Shown here piece after piece: positions 1 through 12,400 of a DNA stretch of 62,000 nucleotides. How positions within the stretch are numbered: the stretch's first letter is position 1; each line of letters opens with the position of its first letter. The stretch spans positions 39,374-101,373 of the forward strand of contig NW_019091395.1 in assembly GCF_001949145.1 (NCBI RefSeq). The letters are read 5' to 3'. Position numbers and translations under genes: made by a program. The notes beneath the pieces were generated by a model. That model saw nothing but the letters and a program-made list of their open reading frames with translations. It ran no database searches and had not been told where the DNA came from. Source of the stretch: Acanthaster planci. Its lineage: Eukaryota; Echinodermata; Asteroidea; Valvatida; Acanthasteridae.

Positions 1-255
1 TACTCTGTCCGTCTTCAGGAGAAAATAAGGTTCTGTGAAAGAAAGGCAAGAAATGTGCGTTGGTTGTCCATGGCTTTCACTCTGCAAACTAATTGTTAGA
101 CATTATGGCTGGTCAGGGCAACCCGAGTAAACCAAGATCGTTCAATATCACATATTTTGCATGCCAGTCTAAACCTACGACCCCACAGGTAAGTGCGGGG
201 CAAGAATTTGTAATCAAATGCATAAGGTGATTAACTTCACCTTTGACCCACTGAC

Positions 256-404
256 CTGCCATGACCTTGCTCTGCTCTTTGACCTCCTGGGCCAGGGCCC
301 GCCTCATGGCTAGCACCTCTTGGCGGGCCTGTTTCTCTTCCTCCACCTTCAGTCTCAGCTCCTCGGCTTCTGGGAACTCTCCTGCCTTGTCCCAGGTAGA
401 CAGG
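256..404 (-). CDS. PLEKHA exon: C-terminal helical tail, last exon in window
   Basis: 149-nt exon reading LSTWDKAGEFPEAEELRL, then KVEEEKQARQEVLAMRRA and LAQEVKEQSKVMA. The charged helix corresponds to the QEQEKRIEISCALA.EASR tail of PLEKHA6/7. The acceptor TATTACCAG after a pyrimidine tract gives the right phase (2); a closer AG at 382-383 would not. Donor GGCAG/GTCAGT leaves phase 1, so at least one more exon lies beyond the left edge. Confidence 0.88.
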
Positions 405-3400
405 CTGGTAATATATCAGAAACAAGAACTGATCACCTGATCGATCGATTGACCTTTCAGCAAACAAGCAAGATCGTGGTCAACTTGGGAACAAGAGACA
501 ACGGCCTCTCATCATAGAAAAGTGAAACCATCAAATGATTTGGCAGGCACAGACAACACAGTAAAGTGATCCATGCACCAAACTGCAGTTTGGTCTTCTG
601 GAACTGTTGGCATGTATGTGTATAATATCCAGGCATAATTCCAAAGCCCGACATGCAATGGGCATTCAGTGTGTTTACAGCTGCTTTTCAACTGCATGTG
701 CACAAAAATGCATCATACCATGTGCAATAGTTGCTGATGTTTGGAAGAGGGTAATGTACAGGAGCATGGATGTACAACAGAAAATAATGCTGAAGAGATT
801 TTTACCAAGTGTTTATCTACCACCATTCGAGCTAGCCAGAAATCAGTCCTTGCTCTGCGGTCAAACACGAGGATATGAGGACTGTACAATATTTGGAACC
901 TGCTTGTTTCACACAGATCTGGATCTTGATCCATCATTGGTTCACTGGCACCAAAATCCGCCTGATAGATGGAGGGACCAACCTTTGGGCCACTGATCAG
1001 GATCCAGATCCGAATGTAACAGACTGGCCCTGTGAATCTACTGAAAGCATGCCGTGCATATGCAATTTTCATACAAACTAGCCGGTTCCGATGTTAACAT
1101 TCAGCCAATAGTGTTGCAACAGGGCAGGTGGCTACCAACGTTAAGGAATAAGTTCCAGCCTGATACCAAGGCTCCTGCACGTGTAGTTCCCCAAGTTTTG
1201 AGATCACACCACTCAAATGCACGTTAGCCAGCAGTGGCTGAGCTTGATTTGAAATCAGCCAATTCACAGTTGGTCATATTGACGGTCACCAAAGTGTGGC
1301 AACACACTGCACCAAGAACGTGAGAATTCACGGTGACCTGCAGTAGACCTGGAAGCTTACGCCAGCTGTGAGGTGCATCACTAATAAAACATTGGCTTTA
1401 AGTACTGATAGCACCGTAGCACAAAAATTGCCAGGGGCAAATCATTAGACGAAACAATAGCCAATTTCAGGGCTGAAAATCTTCCCTGCTGTCAAGTTAT
1501 AAAACCCTCTGCTCCTTCTCCACAAGGTCAATTCATGTACATAACCTTACAAAAAAACTGACATCAATATTACACCAGATTTTAAAGACCAGTCCAACTC
1601 AACAAAATCATACACTAAACTGTAAACATCAACACTGAACACAAGAACTGAGGGTTAGTGTGCAGATGTTAAATAAATAAAGCGTCATTGCTACAACCTT
1701 TTGCGAATTTCGCTCAAGGAATCCCTGCACATTGTACAAATGGAAAGTGGAAAATAAAGATGAGGCATCATGAAATCTGTACAGGCACAGAAGCTGTACG
1801 TGCCATGATAACACTCGTCGAGCATCTATGCAATGCTACAAGTTGACACACTCATTCAATAGCATGATTGACTGGATCCGACAAAATGAGTCTTAAGGCC
1901 GATAATGCTGCGCTAGTGTGGATTAGAAACAGCAAACTGAGCTTCTACTTTTGATGTATTGCTCAGCCTTTCATTTCCATGAACATGGACACTGGGCAAG
2001 AAATGTTGAGGGTTTCTATTGATTTCTATACAACCTTCCATCCCAGTGAAAATGGACAATGGGTGAAAAACATTGAGAGTTCCTACTGAATTCCACTGTG
2101 CAAGATTCTTTTCAAAGACCTTAAACTAAGAAGTGGCCCTGGCGACTTTTGACTCATTTTGTCAGGTTGGGTCACACACATGTATATACATCAGTTGACT
2201 GAGCAAATGGAATGTGCGCACAACAGGTGGCATGGGAAACATGCGGCTGAGTTGGAGATGTAGACTCAATAGGCCAACTCTGTCTAGCGTATCTAAGACC
2301 TATGTCAAGAAAACTACGGTCAAAGCCTTGGAGCCTACGATGCTGAGCTGGGGTCAGAGGTGACATTATGTGCGCAGTCCTTCAGCCCAAGAAGATGTGA
2401 ATTGCTGGGATTTGAAACTGAAGCGCAGGAACACACAACACAGGCCATGTGAGGAAGCTTATGCCAAACAGGTGAGAAGAAAACTCCACATGGCAACAAC
2501 TTCCATGGGCAAACTTCTCCTTTTTTGGTTGAGTTGAAATTCGGAGAGACTCGGTAACTGGTCTCAAAAGAGCACTCTCACCATCCACTGCTCCAAGCTT
2601 CTTCAACATATTCTGAAAGCTAGCCAAGTGCATCACACTGGCTTTTAATAATTGGAAAAGCAGGGTTTTTGCATCATGAAATGTGGGAAAATGTTTCAAA
2701 CTCGGTTGTGATCCAATGCGACGTGCAAAACCAGATGATGAATATATGGCATACATGTATGTAAAATCTGTGACCTCTGACCCATGCTCGACGGAGACAA
2801 ATATCACAGATGTGATGCAATAAGCCCACTAATTCTCAATTCGAAGATTCCAAGCAGTCTATTCCTGATTAACTACTCAACGGATAAAAACAAAAATCAG
2901 CATAAACCACACAGCCAAATGTTTATTTTAAAAGACAAAATGTACCCAAAAATTACACCATCACGATCTTTCATACACAAATTTTGCATGCACGACTCTT
3001 TCAATTAAAGGTGAACTGAATTACTTGTGGAATGAAATCGTGCTGTAAGGCATGCCATGTGGAAGATGGGCATGATTTGCAAATGGGCTGGACATGGCAA
3101 AGAGAAACATGGGTGATTTTGTTCTTTCTGGGATGAGAAATTTTGACACGCATGCATAACTAAAGGGCAATGGCTACAGAGCAAGGCAAACCAAAGCAGT
3201 AATGGAAACAAGCCAGCACACTGGAGCCCTGTCCTAGACAGGCCTTCAAGAACTATGGCTAAGTCAAATTTCTACATCATCTTCGGTCACCAAAGACCAA
3301 GACCTGCCTTATCTTAGGTATGATAAAAGTGTCGATTTCAACCCTCCGTTTTGATTTTTATGGATTCTGTGCGATCCATTTGTGCGAGTAAATGGAAACA

Positions 3401-6400
3401 GTGCAAACACTTTTCAGCTAAATGTGCACAACCGTGCTAGGATGCGCAACAGAGATGGCAGCAAAGCATCTGTCCATCAAAAGTATTTTTCTGCTGAGGG
3501 AGTATTTGATAATTGAGTCTTTCCCTCTCAATTCAGCACCAAGCCTTCATTTCGTGGATCTAGTCTCCATATCTGATCAAGCCTCCGTTTCATGGATCTG
3601 TCCAAAGGTTCAGCCCTTCTGGTCGTAAGTGGGAGACCATTTTCTGCTACATGTACAGGCAATGGCAAGATTTTGGAAAAAGGCCAAGATATGACCAAGC
3701 GCACAGTGCCTTACACTGCCAACAAATCAGTGGCTGCCATGTTTCCACAACAACAAAGTCTACCAGATGTTTTAAATTCAACTAAACTAACATGTTAAAA
3801 ACAACAAGCACAGAAGCGAAATAAGGGACAAGATAGAGGAGTAGAAAGTTTGGAGGTTAACTTACATCTCGCTTGGATGCCATTCTTGAAGACTGGGTGG
3901 AGAGAGCAGATGAAAGGAGGGGGAAGAGACATAGATAGAAGTGGAGGGGAGAATAAAAGAGAGAAAGGGTAGCGCCACAGCAATCATGGACAAAAAAATT
4001 GGCTGCTCAACTGTATTTCCACTGCGAAATTGTTCTGACAAACCCCTGCGACATACATTTAAGTTGAATAAATTGGACGACGTGGACACTGATATTTGGG
4101 TTATATATTCAGTTAGTAACTACAGTGGAGCAGCCAAACTCTAAAAAAAAACACACACTGTGACGTTGGCAATGCAGCTTGCTGGTTTCTACAAGCCTTG
4201 ACCGTGGCTGTCCACTTGGTTTTTCAGGTCTGCAGTCTCCGTCCAAGTTGACAGCCTCAGTCAAGTACCTCCCCTGTGGTTACAGCTGCAGTGCCAATGC
4301 TGCCAAGTCAGAGAAAAAGTTGCCATTTTTCTTTCCTCTGTAAGTGAACTTTTACAATTGGCCAGTTTGGTATTCCAACAGCGTGTGCGCTTTGTTCCCG
4401 AAAGACCTTGGCTTTCTGAAATACCAAACTGGCTCCTCTCACGAGTCCTGCCACAAGTCCTCTCACTAGTCCTTTCATAAGGTCTGCCACAAGCAGAGAG
4501 GTGGACAGTGAAGTGAACTGTAACCAAGGAGGGCCTTGGTTACAGTTCATTTGAATGGCTCGTGACTTGGTTTCAGACTGGAGGGCTTGTGGTGGACTTG
4601 TGGTGGACTTGCAGTGGGCTTGCGGTGACTTGTGAACAGGCTCAACTACAACACTGAAATTAAGACCATGAAGCTGTAGTCATATCACTGGAGTCTTGCA
4701 AATTCATCCGACCCCCAACAAACAGCCACTTCCGCGAGCAAGTAGGTTAAATGAAACTTGACAATAGTGAGATCTGAACCCAAGATCTCCAGAACACTAC
4801 ACGGGTAAACATGCATGCATTCTGGATAATGCAGGATCACAACCTCACTCCAATTGTTTCGTTTGTTCAACCTAAATGTTGACCGAAGGTGAACTGTGTT
4901 AGTTTACCACTGCTGTCTTTTTTTCCCCTCATTGTTGAGTTGGCTTACGTCCCAGATGGTGAATAACTCAAAAAACTATGATTAATTTAAGGAAGTGTCC
5001 AAATTACTTAGCTTCAGCTGAAAAGAAGTCATAAATATATTGGAAATGGCTGCGGCTGATGGCTGGCACTTTCCATAGCAGTGCATTTCATGTTTAGGCA
5101 CAGCCAAGTAATTTGGACACGGCTTAATGCTTTGGATGGAGAATGTTAACTTTCACATAGACTACAAGCTGCACAGACACACCTGCAATGGTGCAATTTT
5201 GTAAACTCATTTTATTGGGGAATTCCGTTTGCCAGTAAATGAAGGTGGCATATCGCATCAAACACGAATAACCTAACTCTAGCAATGCACGAGCACCCTG
5301 ACATGAAATGACTTGACCTGGATCTCATGACACACTTGGGGAGCCTCAACTACGATTTTCAAGGAGCAGTTTGGAATGTCAATGAAATGCTCATGTGGTG
5401 CAGTATGAAGTATCCCCCAGAAAGGAGAAACTTCCAGGCACGTGATCACTATGTTCTAAGGAAGGGACTCAATTGTTCAGACAACCCATCAAAGGGACCC
5501 TTTTTTTACACAACACAGTTTGATGCACAATTTAATCACAGACCATTTACCTGGGGATGTGCAACTTAAGCTCAAAGCTGGTTCAGTGGCGTGTTGCAGC
5601 CGGCACAATATCAAAGCAGAAATTAAGTTGGATTGTGTAACACTTTCTCTAATAATAAAACATATATTCCTGTCTACCACATTGTTTTCATGTAATATTT
5701 TAAGTCAGGGTACACCCGTTCTAAAAATGTGCTGCTCAAGATATTTCATCCTATACATTCTGAGAAAAGTGTACCACAAAATTGGGGAATTTTGCCTCAT
5801 TAAAACTTCGTTTCTCCTTGAAATCGATAAATGAAGAAGATTTATTTGTCAAAATGAATAGATTTAAGCACCGTGTCGGCGTGTCATCTCGGCATAACCA
5901 CGGCTGCACCATACATGTTGCATGCACGTGTCATGCGTGTCATTTGGTCGCGAGTTTTTTTCGAGAAAGTCGAGTGCACCTGCGGGGGTAATAACAATCC
6001 ATAACACGCATGGAACCAAGGTCGCACATGTGTTTGCACTGGGGCCGCTTGTGGTTGCACATCCCTGAGTAAATGGATCGTGATTTAATGTAATGCACAA
6101 TGATCACATAACCTAATTCATCTCACTTGACAAATGTTTGGGGACAGATATTTCATAGTAAAGAACAACTCAAAACATACAGATGAGTACTTGGGAACAC
6201 ACAAACCTTGCCTTCCCGAAATGCCCTTGCGTATAAGAGCTTTCATTCTTGCAATATTTCAGATGTGAATATTTAAGAACTTTAATATGCTTTCATTGTA
6301 TCTGCAAAGCAAATTCATGAGAATTTGCTCCCCCCTTGGGCAACATATGAGAGCAAAGTCAGGGATATTTTGGCCGAGACCAACCACCGTTAGTTGAAAA

Positions 6401-9400
6401 ATACAGTTACGGCAGAAGTCTCTAACATACATACGTGTGGTTAGACACTACTTTGAGTAGTTGATAACCATTTATCCCTTTGGCGATAATGATCCAAGGC
6501 AAGGGCTGTGCATTTTCCAGAGCAAATGTCAGATTTTTCAATGACATCTTTCGCTTTATCACCAAGATATAAAATAGCACGTAGGCAACACTGACTAACT
6601 TCTGAGTCAGCTCAGAAAAATGGGTGGAAAGCAAAATAACAAGACATAAAGGAACAGAAACAAACAGAACACACTCACACAAACATCCAGAATGCACAGT
6701 GTTTGCTGCTCACACAAAAAATGAGAGGCAGGAGCCAAAACAACAACCAAAACACCCCCAAACGGCATTCAGCCAAACAGATCAGAAATTTAGAATGGTC
6801 ACACAGAATGAAAGAAAAGCTGGGTTTTTTTGGGGGGGGGTATCTCGGTCAAGCAGTCACTTACAGTTGATGTACATGTACCTTCTTTAAAAGAAATCAC
6901 TCCAAATGCCCCCCCATTGACTCCTGTTCTAACTATAATCCCCCAAACCCAGTGTTGTATTCGAGTCCTTCACAGTCCTTTCACAAGTCCAGTCAAGTCC
7001 TTTCACAAGGCCAGTCAAGTCCTTTCACAAGGCCAGTCGTAAGTAAAAGGGTGAACAATGACAAAAGAATGCTTTTGTCACAGCTCATTTGAATAGCTTG
7101 TGAATTGGCTTCAGACTGAATGACTTGTGATGGACTCGAATGCAGCACTGCCCACACCTTGATAAATAATCCACGCTGACATGTGGCTTACCCAGGATTT
7201 GTCGTGGGAAGGGGCTGGAACTGATCATAGAGCATGGACCCACTGATGCAACGTCCTCAAATGTCCCATTATTTCCACCTACTCACGATGCTCAACCTTC
7301 CCCCCTCCCCTGCACCACATGGGACTGGGATGTATGGCAGTATCAGAGCTAGAGGTTGAAAAGAGTAGGCGTATGCCGCATCTTTGTTGTTCAGATAATA
7401 TTAAAACAAAAACCCCTCTACGAGGGCTCAAGCCCTCCACCCCCAACTCCAATATTGCTTATCTTTTCAAACCACTCGTTTTAATGACTGCTGAGACACT
7501 TCAAACACACAGGGATCCAGTCCACGTGGTTGTATGAATCTAATAGCTCTGTGGTGATTGCGGAGTCTTTTTCGAGGGACAACATTCAAGACCGAGGCCG
7601 TGTCCGAAACGGGCTTTCAGAGCTACGGCTAAGTCTATACTCTGCACGTCTCCACGCATTTCCAATGGAGCAGAGACCTAGACCTAGCTCTAGACAAGAG
7701 ATTCGGATGCAGCCTGAGACTCAGCCACCAAAAATGAAGTTTACAAATGCAGCTAAAACTGGAGACAATTCTGACTTCGTATCAAATATTTTGCTCCTTT
7801 TGAAAGATGACATGCAAAATCTTGTTAGGTCTATTCTCGTGCCTAAGTCACATCCATAAAAAGGTTCCCTTTTTTCAGTTGGCTTTGTTTTCTGATGAGG
7901 ACGGGGTTAAAGGTCATCTGTTGTGAGCCATTCCTTCACAATTTCCACGTTTGAATTTTCTACCATTAAATAAACATGCATAGGTATGCTACTTTTCATG
8001 CATCTGCTACCGGCTTCAATTCAAATACATGTCTCAAGATTTCAAAGAAGTGGGGATCAATAGCTTTTGGGGTCTCAGAGAAAAAAATTCCACAGACTAG
8101 GACTGGACAGTTTCCGATTTCCAGAATGCGCAATCTATCATTTTTGTCATATGCAAGCTGGGGGGAACTTATCATGCAAGAACCTGAGGGAAAATGAAAT
8201 CCCGTTCAAGTACGGTACTACGACAGGTAGATTCCCATCTAGTTACTAGTAACGTCAAATGGCTCAGCATGAAATCATTGGGCAGACAGCACTTTTTTTT
8301 TTTTTTCATGCAAATCTGACCAGTGACACTGCACCTAACCTGCGACACAGCAGATGACCTTTGACACGGCAAGTGACCTGCAGCAGCGCAAATGAACACA
8401 GTGCTGGTGCAAAACAAGTCTCGACACAGCAAATGACTTGCAGAGGCATGACAGCTGACCTTTTGACACCACAGGTGACCTCTGACCTTACCAATGACCT
8501 ATATGACACAACAGATGACCTTTTTAACACAGCAGTTACATACCTAAGACGATATCTGATGATGAAGGGAACATGCATGAGAAAAGTAACAGTTCTTTTT
8601 TTTTCATGAAACATCTCAAATGAACAGTTTTTTGAGAGTTTCGCTTCAGATGAAGGAAGGCATTTACAGGCATTATCTGGAGAAGCATGATGAGGGTTTG
8701 GTTGAATAAGTACCCACCTCGACATGTCGTTTTCTAGGGTGATGCCATGTTCAGAGAGTCTTTTGGGGGAGATGAATTAGTTTCAGTTTTTTTTAAGGTC
8801 CCAGTTTTGTTTTGAAAAAAGGCAGGGTGGGAGATACAAAGAGGAGAAACAAAGGGTTAGTAAAAAGAAGGAAAAAAAGAATGAAAATACGCACAGCAAG
8901 GAAAGAAAAAATAGGAGTATAACAGAAATGTTTCAGTTGAAGCAACAAGTGAAGTCAAGGGAGACGTTACTTGTGCAAACTCTGGGGCAATTCTGTTGAC
9001 AAAACCCAATCCGAAATTTTGAAGTTTATGGAATGCAAAATGGAGATAGAAAGGGAGGGACAGGCAGAGGAGGGGAAAGAGGGTTAGTGAAATTGGAAGG
9101 GGGTGAAACTTATTAAGTTGTTGGGTCAACAGGTAAGTTTGTGGGTAGGTGGTTGAGCGAACGGAGAGTTTGTCATTTGCGGGGAGTTGTTCAGAGGGGT
9201 AGGTTCGGACAAGGGTTGATTTGGGGCAGGGAGTAGGTTGAGGAATGGGGAGAAATGTGCAGGGCACAGCGGATTATAAGAAAGAGGAAAACTGACGTAA
9301 GAATTAAAGACAAAAAAATTATGAAATGAGACACATTAAAGAAAGGAATTCTTTTGTAATTCACATTCATAGGACAAGTTGAAGTTTCACTGGAAAAGTT

Positions 9401-12400
9401 TATTTGCTAGTATCTGAAATCCCTTGGTGGGAAAACTGTTAGACAGATTCTGTTTTCACAACAGCATTTTTCTGATTTTCTTGAATGAAGTGCGGACGGT
9501 GGGCTACTCATTTACAAGTCTTAGAACAGGGATAATACAGTCTTCTCATTTTGTAACACTTCAATTTAAAAAAAAAGACAATTATAAAAAGTATAATGAT
9601 GCAAATTTTTTTTTACAAAACTCCAACGCAGTTCCATACACACACATATTCCAACATGACTTCACTACAATCACAAGCCCCTACATAAACCCAATGACGG
9701 ACCCCACATAAGCTAGGGAGCACTCTCAGTAACAAAGTGATCCTGTGGTCTCTCTTTTTCAAGCTCCACAGTCTGAGTCAAACACTGGAAGAAATACTGT
9801 CTGACAGCCCCTCCCCTTAAACACACATCCCGATGTGAGCACACACACATCCTGACGGACACCCTGAGAAAGTATGTCCATCAACAGTGTCTTTGATTCT
9901 TTCATGTTTACTTGGAACACAGAATTAAATATCTGTTTTCCCCAAAAGAGCACCCTGCAATGGAAGACAGAATCTGACATACCCAGAAAAAACCTCCCAC
10001 ACAAAACCCAACGGACACACTGACACACATGGTAATACTTTGCAAAAACTTGTATCCGTTGAGTCTCCAACAAACATAATTAATCTAAAATATATATGTA
10101 CCTCTCCAAAACTTGGACATACCCCTCCTAAACACATCTCACCACACACCCCATGACAAATACCCACATACAGGTAGAGAGGCACTGCTAACTAACCTGT
10201 GGGCTGACAGCATCTTGGTGATGCGGTCCACTCGCTCCTCGTGTCTCTCTCTCTCCTCCTGCGTCATAGCGGGTTCGTCATCGTCGTCCGGCAAGTAGCG
10301 TTCTGGGATGATGATCTTAGCCGGCAGTCCCAGCTGAATGGTGGGGAAGGGGGATTTAATGCAAATGTAAAGCAATTTGACATAAAAAGTTGAACAAATG
10401 CAATCTCTTAATATTCCGAGGTATCTAGGAATCTCAAACACGAGACCTCATCTATCAAGTTTAAGCAATGTTTCCGAGACACTTCGAAACCAATGAGGCA
10501 TTTCCAAATTTCAGCATCAACGTCAAGATAGGACAATTTCCTAATAAACAACTTGCCACATGCATGCAGATTCTTACAGACACCAATGAAATTAAAGAAA
10601 CTTCTTTTTTTTGTCGCCCAACACAAGGCCCCAAGAGGCCACTCAGGGTGAGGGCTAAATAGTAAAGTTAAAGAGGAGAACTGAGAGTACACGACATTTA
10701 GTAGGAACAAAGAAAAAGAGCTACAAATTTCTGCAGTGAAAAAAAGTCAAACCTTTAGACAATGAAATATTTAAGGTGTTCTACATGTACATGCTAAGAT
10801 TACGGGTTTTAAGTTCTTTCCGTTATCATGCACTTTCTTGCTAACTCATATCACAAAAGCATCATGATGAAAACAAGGTCTTTCAATTCCCTCTGCTTTG
10901 AACAAGGAACATACATGGACATGAGCAAATGCACAGTTTTAATCTACCATCAAAACACTACACTTTCTGCATACTTTTGCACGACTGGAAATAAACGGCA
11001 AGACCGAATTCAAGGAGATGCAAAGCAGATAAATATTGCACAGTCATGGAGCTGTATATAATTTCTGGAGCACTACCTTGCTGGGCACGTTCAGGTTGCA
11101 AAACTCCAAATTTTGTATGGCTTTTGTCTGTGTTCTAGAAACAGTGCAACAATACAGCCAATACGCAATGAACCTATAACACATCGTCTGTAAATGAGTG
11201 TTTCGTTTTAACCACTTGCTGCCGGGTAAAACAGTCCCTTGAATCATAAGCTGCCGGGCGGTGCTTTAGGATTTGGACTTTGACATTCATATTCACCATA
11301 CTTGTCACCATTGTTATGTCTATTATGGAGTTACATAACGGCTTCTTTGTTTGCCTTCTGCCCCCAGGAATGACAAACAATGGGTGGGCTGGACGATGCG
11401 TTCGTCGGCCAGGCTGGCTTAGAGCGCTGCGGTCCTTCATGCCATTGTACTTCACAATACGATCACAGCCTATGGTGACTCATAGCAGTCATTCCTGTCC
11501 CCAACTTAGGCCACCCGGCTGTGTGAATTAGAAGAATGTGTCCGCATTCGGGGAACCCGGCTCTAAGTGGTTAATTTGCGGAAACAACATGGAAGAGTGT
11601 GTAATGGGCTGCTGATGAATTCTCGCTGATGCTAATTAACGGGCAATTCCAGAAATTAGGGATCCATTTTTTTGTGTCATTGTTGCATCTGACATATGAT
11701 TTTGTAAGTTCAGAACACATTTTCTAATTTCAAAGAGTGATTAATTAATGCAAATTACCTGCCAAACAAATAAGAGTAATTTGAAATCAATTCCGGTGAT
11801 ATTTCCATGTCAAATGACAAAGGTCAAATGTTATAGGGACATGAAAATGTCACACTTTTGGACCCCTAATGTCTGGAATTACCCTACAAAAAGCATGCTT
11901 TAATTTACTTGCTCACTGCATCAAACTGTACTCTATGAAGACACAAATTCAAAATGTGTGACCACAGAAGACATCAAAACTTCTCCACGCAGGGAATGGA
12001 GAATTGGTGTTCTAGTAATTATAGCTCTCTGTACTCAGCAGATTCGCATCCTTGGCAAGAGAGGAAAATTTAACTCAAAGTAAATTTTCATAAAAAGCAC
12101 ACAGTCATGTGAAAACCTGTCACAAGGAATATACATTGCATGACACTTTTACAAGGAACCTTTTTTTTGCTGAGCATTTTTCCTGTGTAATCGACAAATG
12201 TTTGTGCTCGGCAACTCCATGAATTCGACCTTTGGACTTTTTTTGGACTAAAGCCAAAGAGACAACCTTTAACACTGGAGCAAACTGCATGGAAGGCATG
12301 ACCCTAAGGGAAAACAACGTGTAAAGAACTAAGTCTGACAAGGATCACCACAGTCAGTAAGTTCACATTTAAATGAGCAAGTACGGCAGAAAAACACTTG

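Larger units (their letters stand above)
405..7191 (-). other. PLEKHA intron
   Basis: Apart from the elements at 4360-5120 and 6942-7158 I see no conserved coding segment. Open frames such as 607-996 and 2382-2807 have no family resemblance and no good splice context. Confidence 0.7.

Noticed and set aside
607-1072. Open frames of 119-129 residues on both strands
   Set aside because: No recognisable protein, no good splice sites, and a CAGATCTGGATC-type inverted repeat explains the mirrored frames.
2382-2807. Minus-strand open frame of 141 residues
   Set aside because: Unusual composition, no similarity that I recognise and no phase fit to the PLEKHA exons.
8306-8725. Minus-strand open frame of 139 residues
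   Set aside because: Mostly covers the degenerate tandem repeat at 8315-8545.
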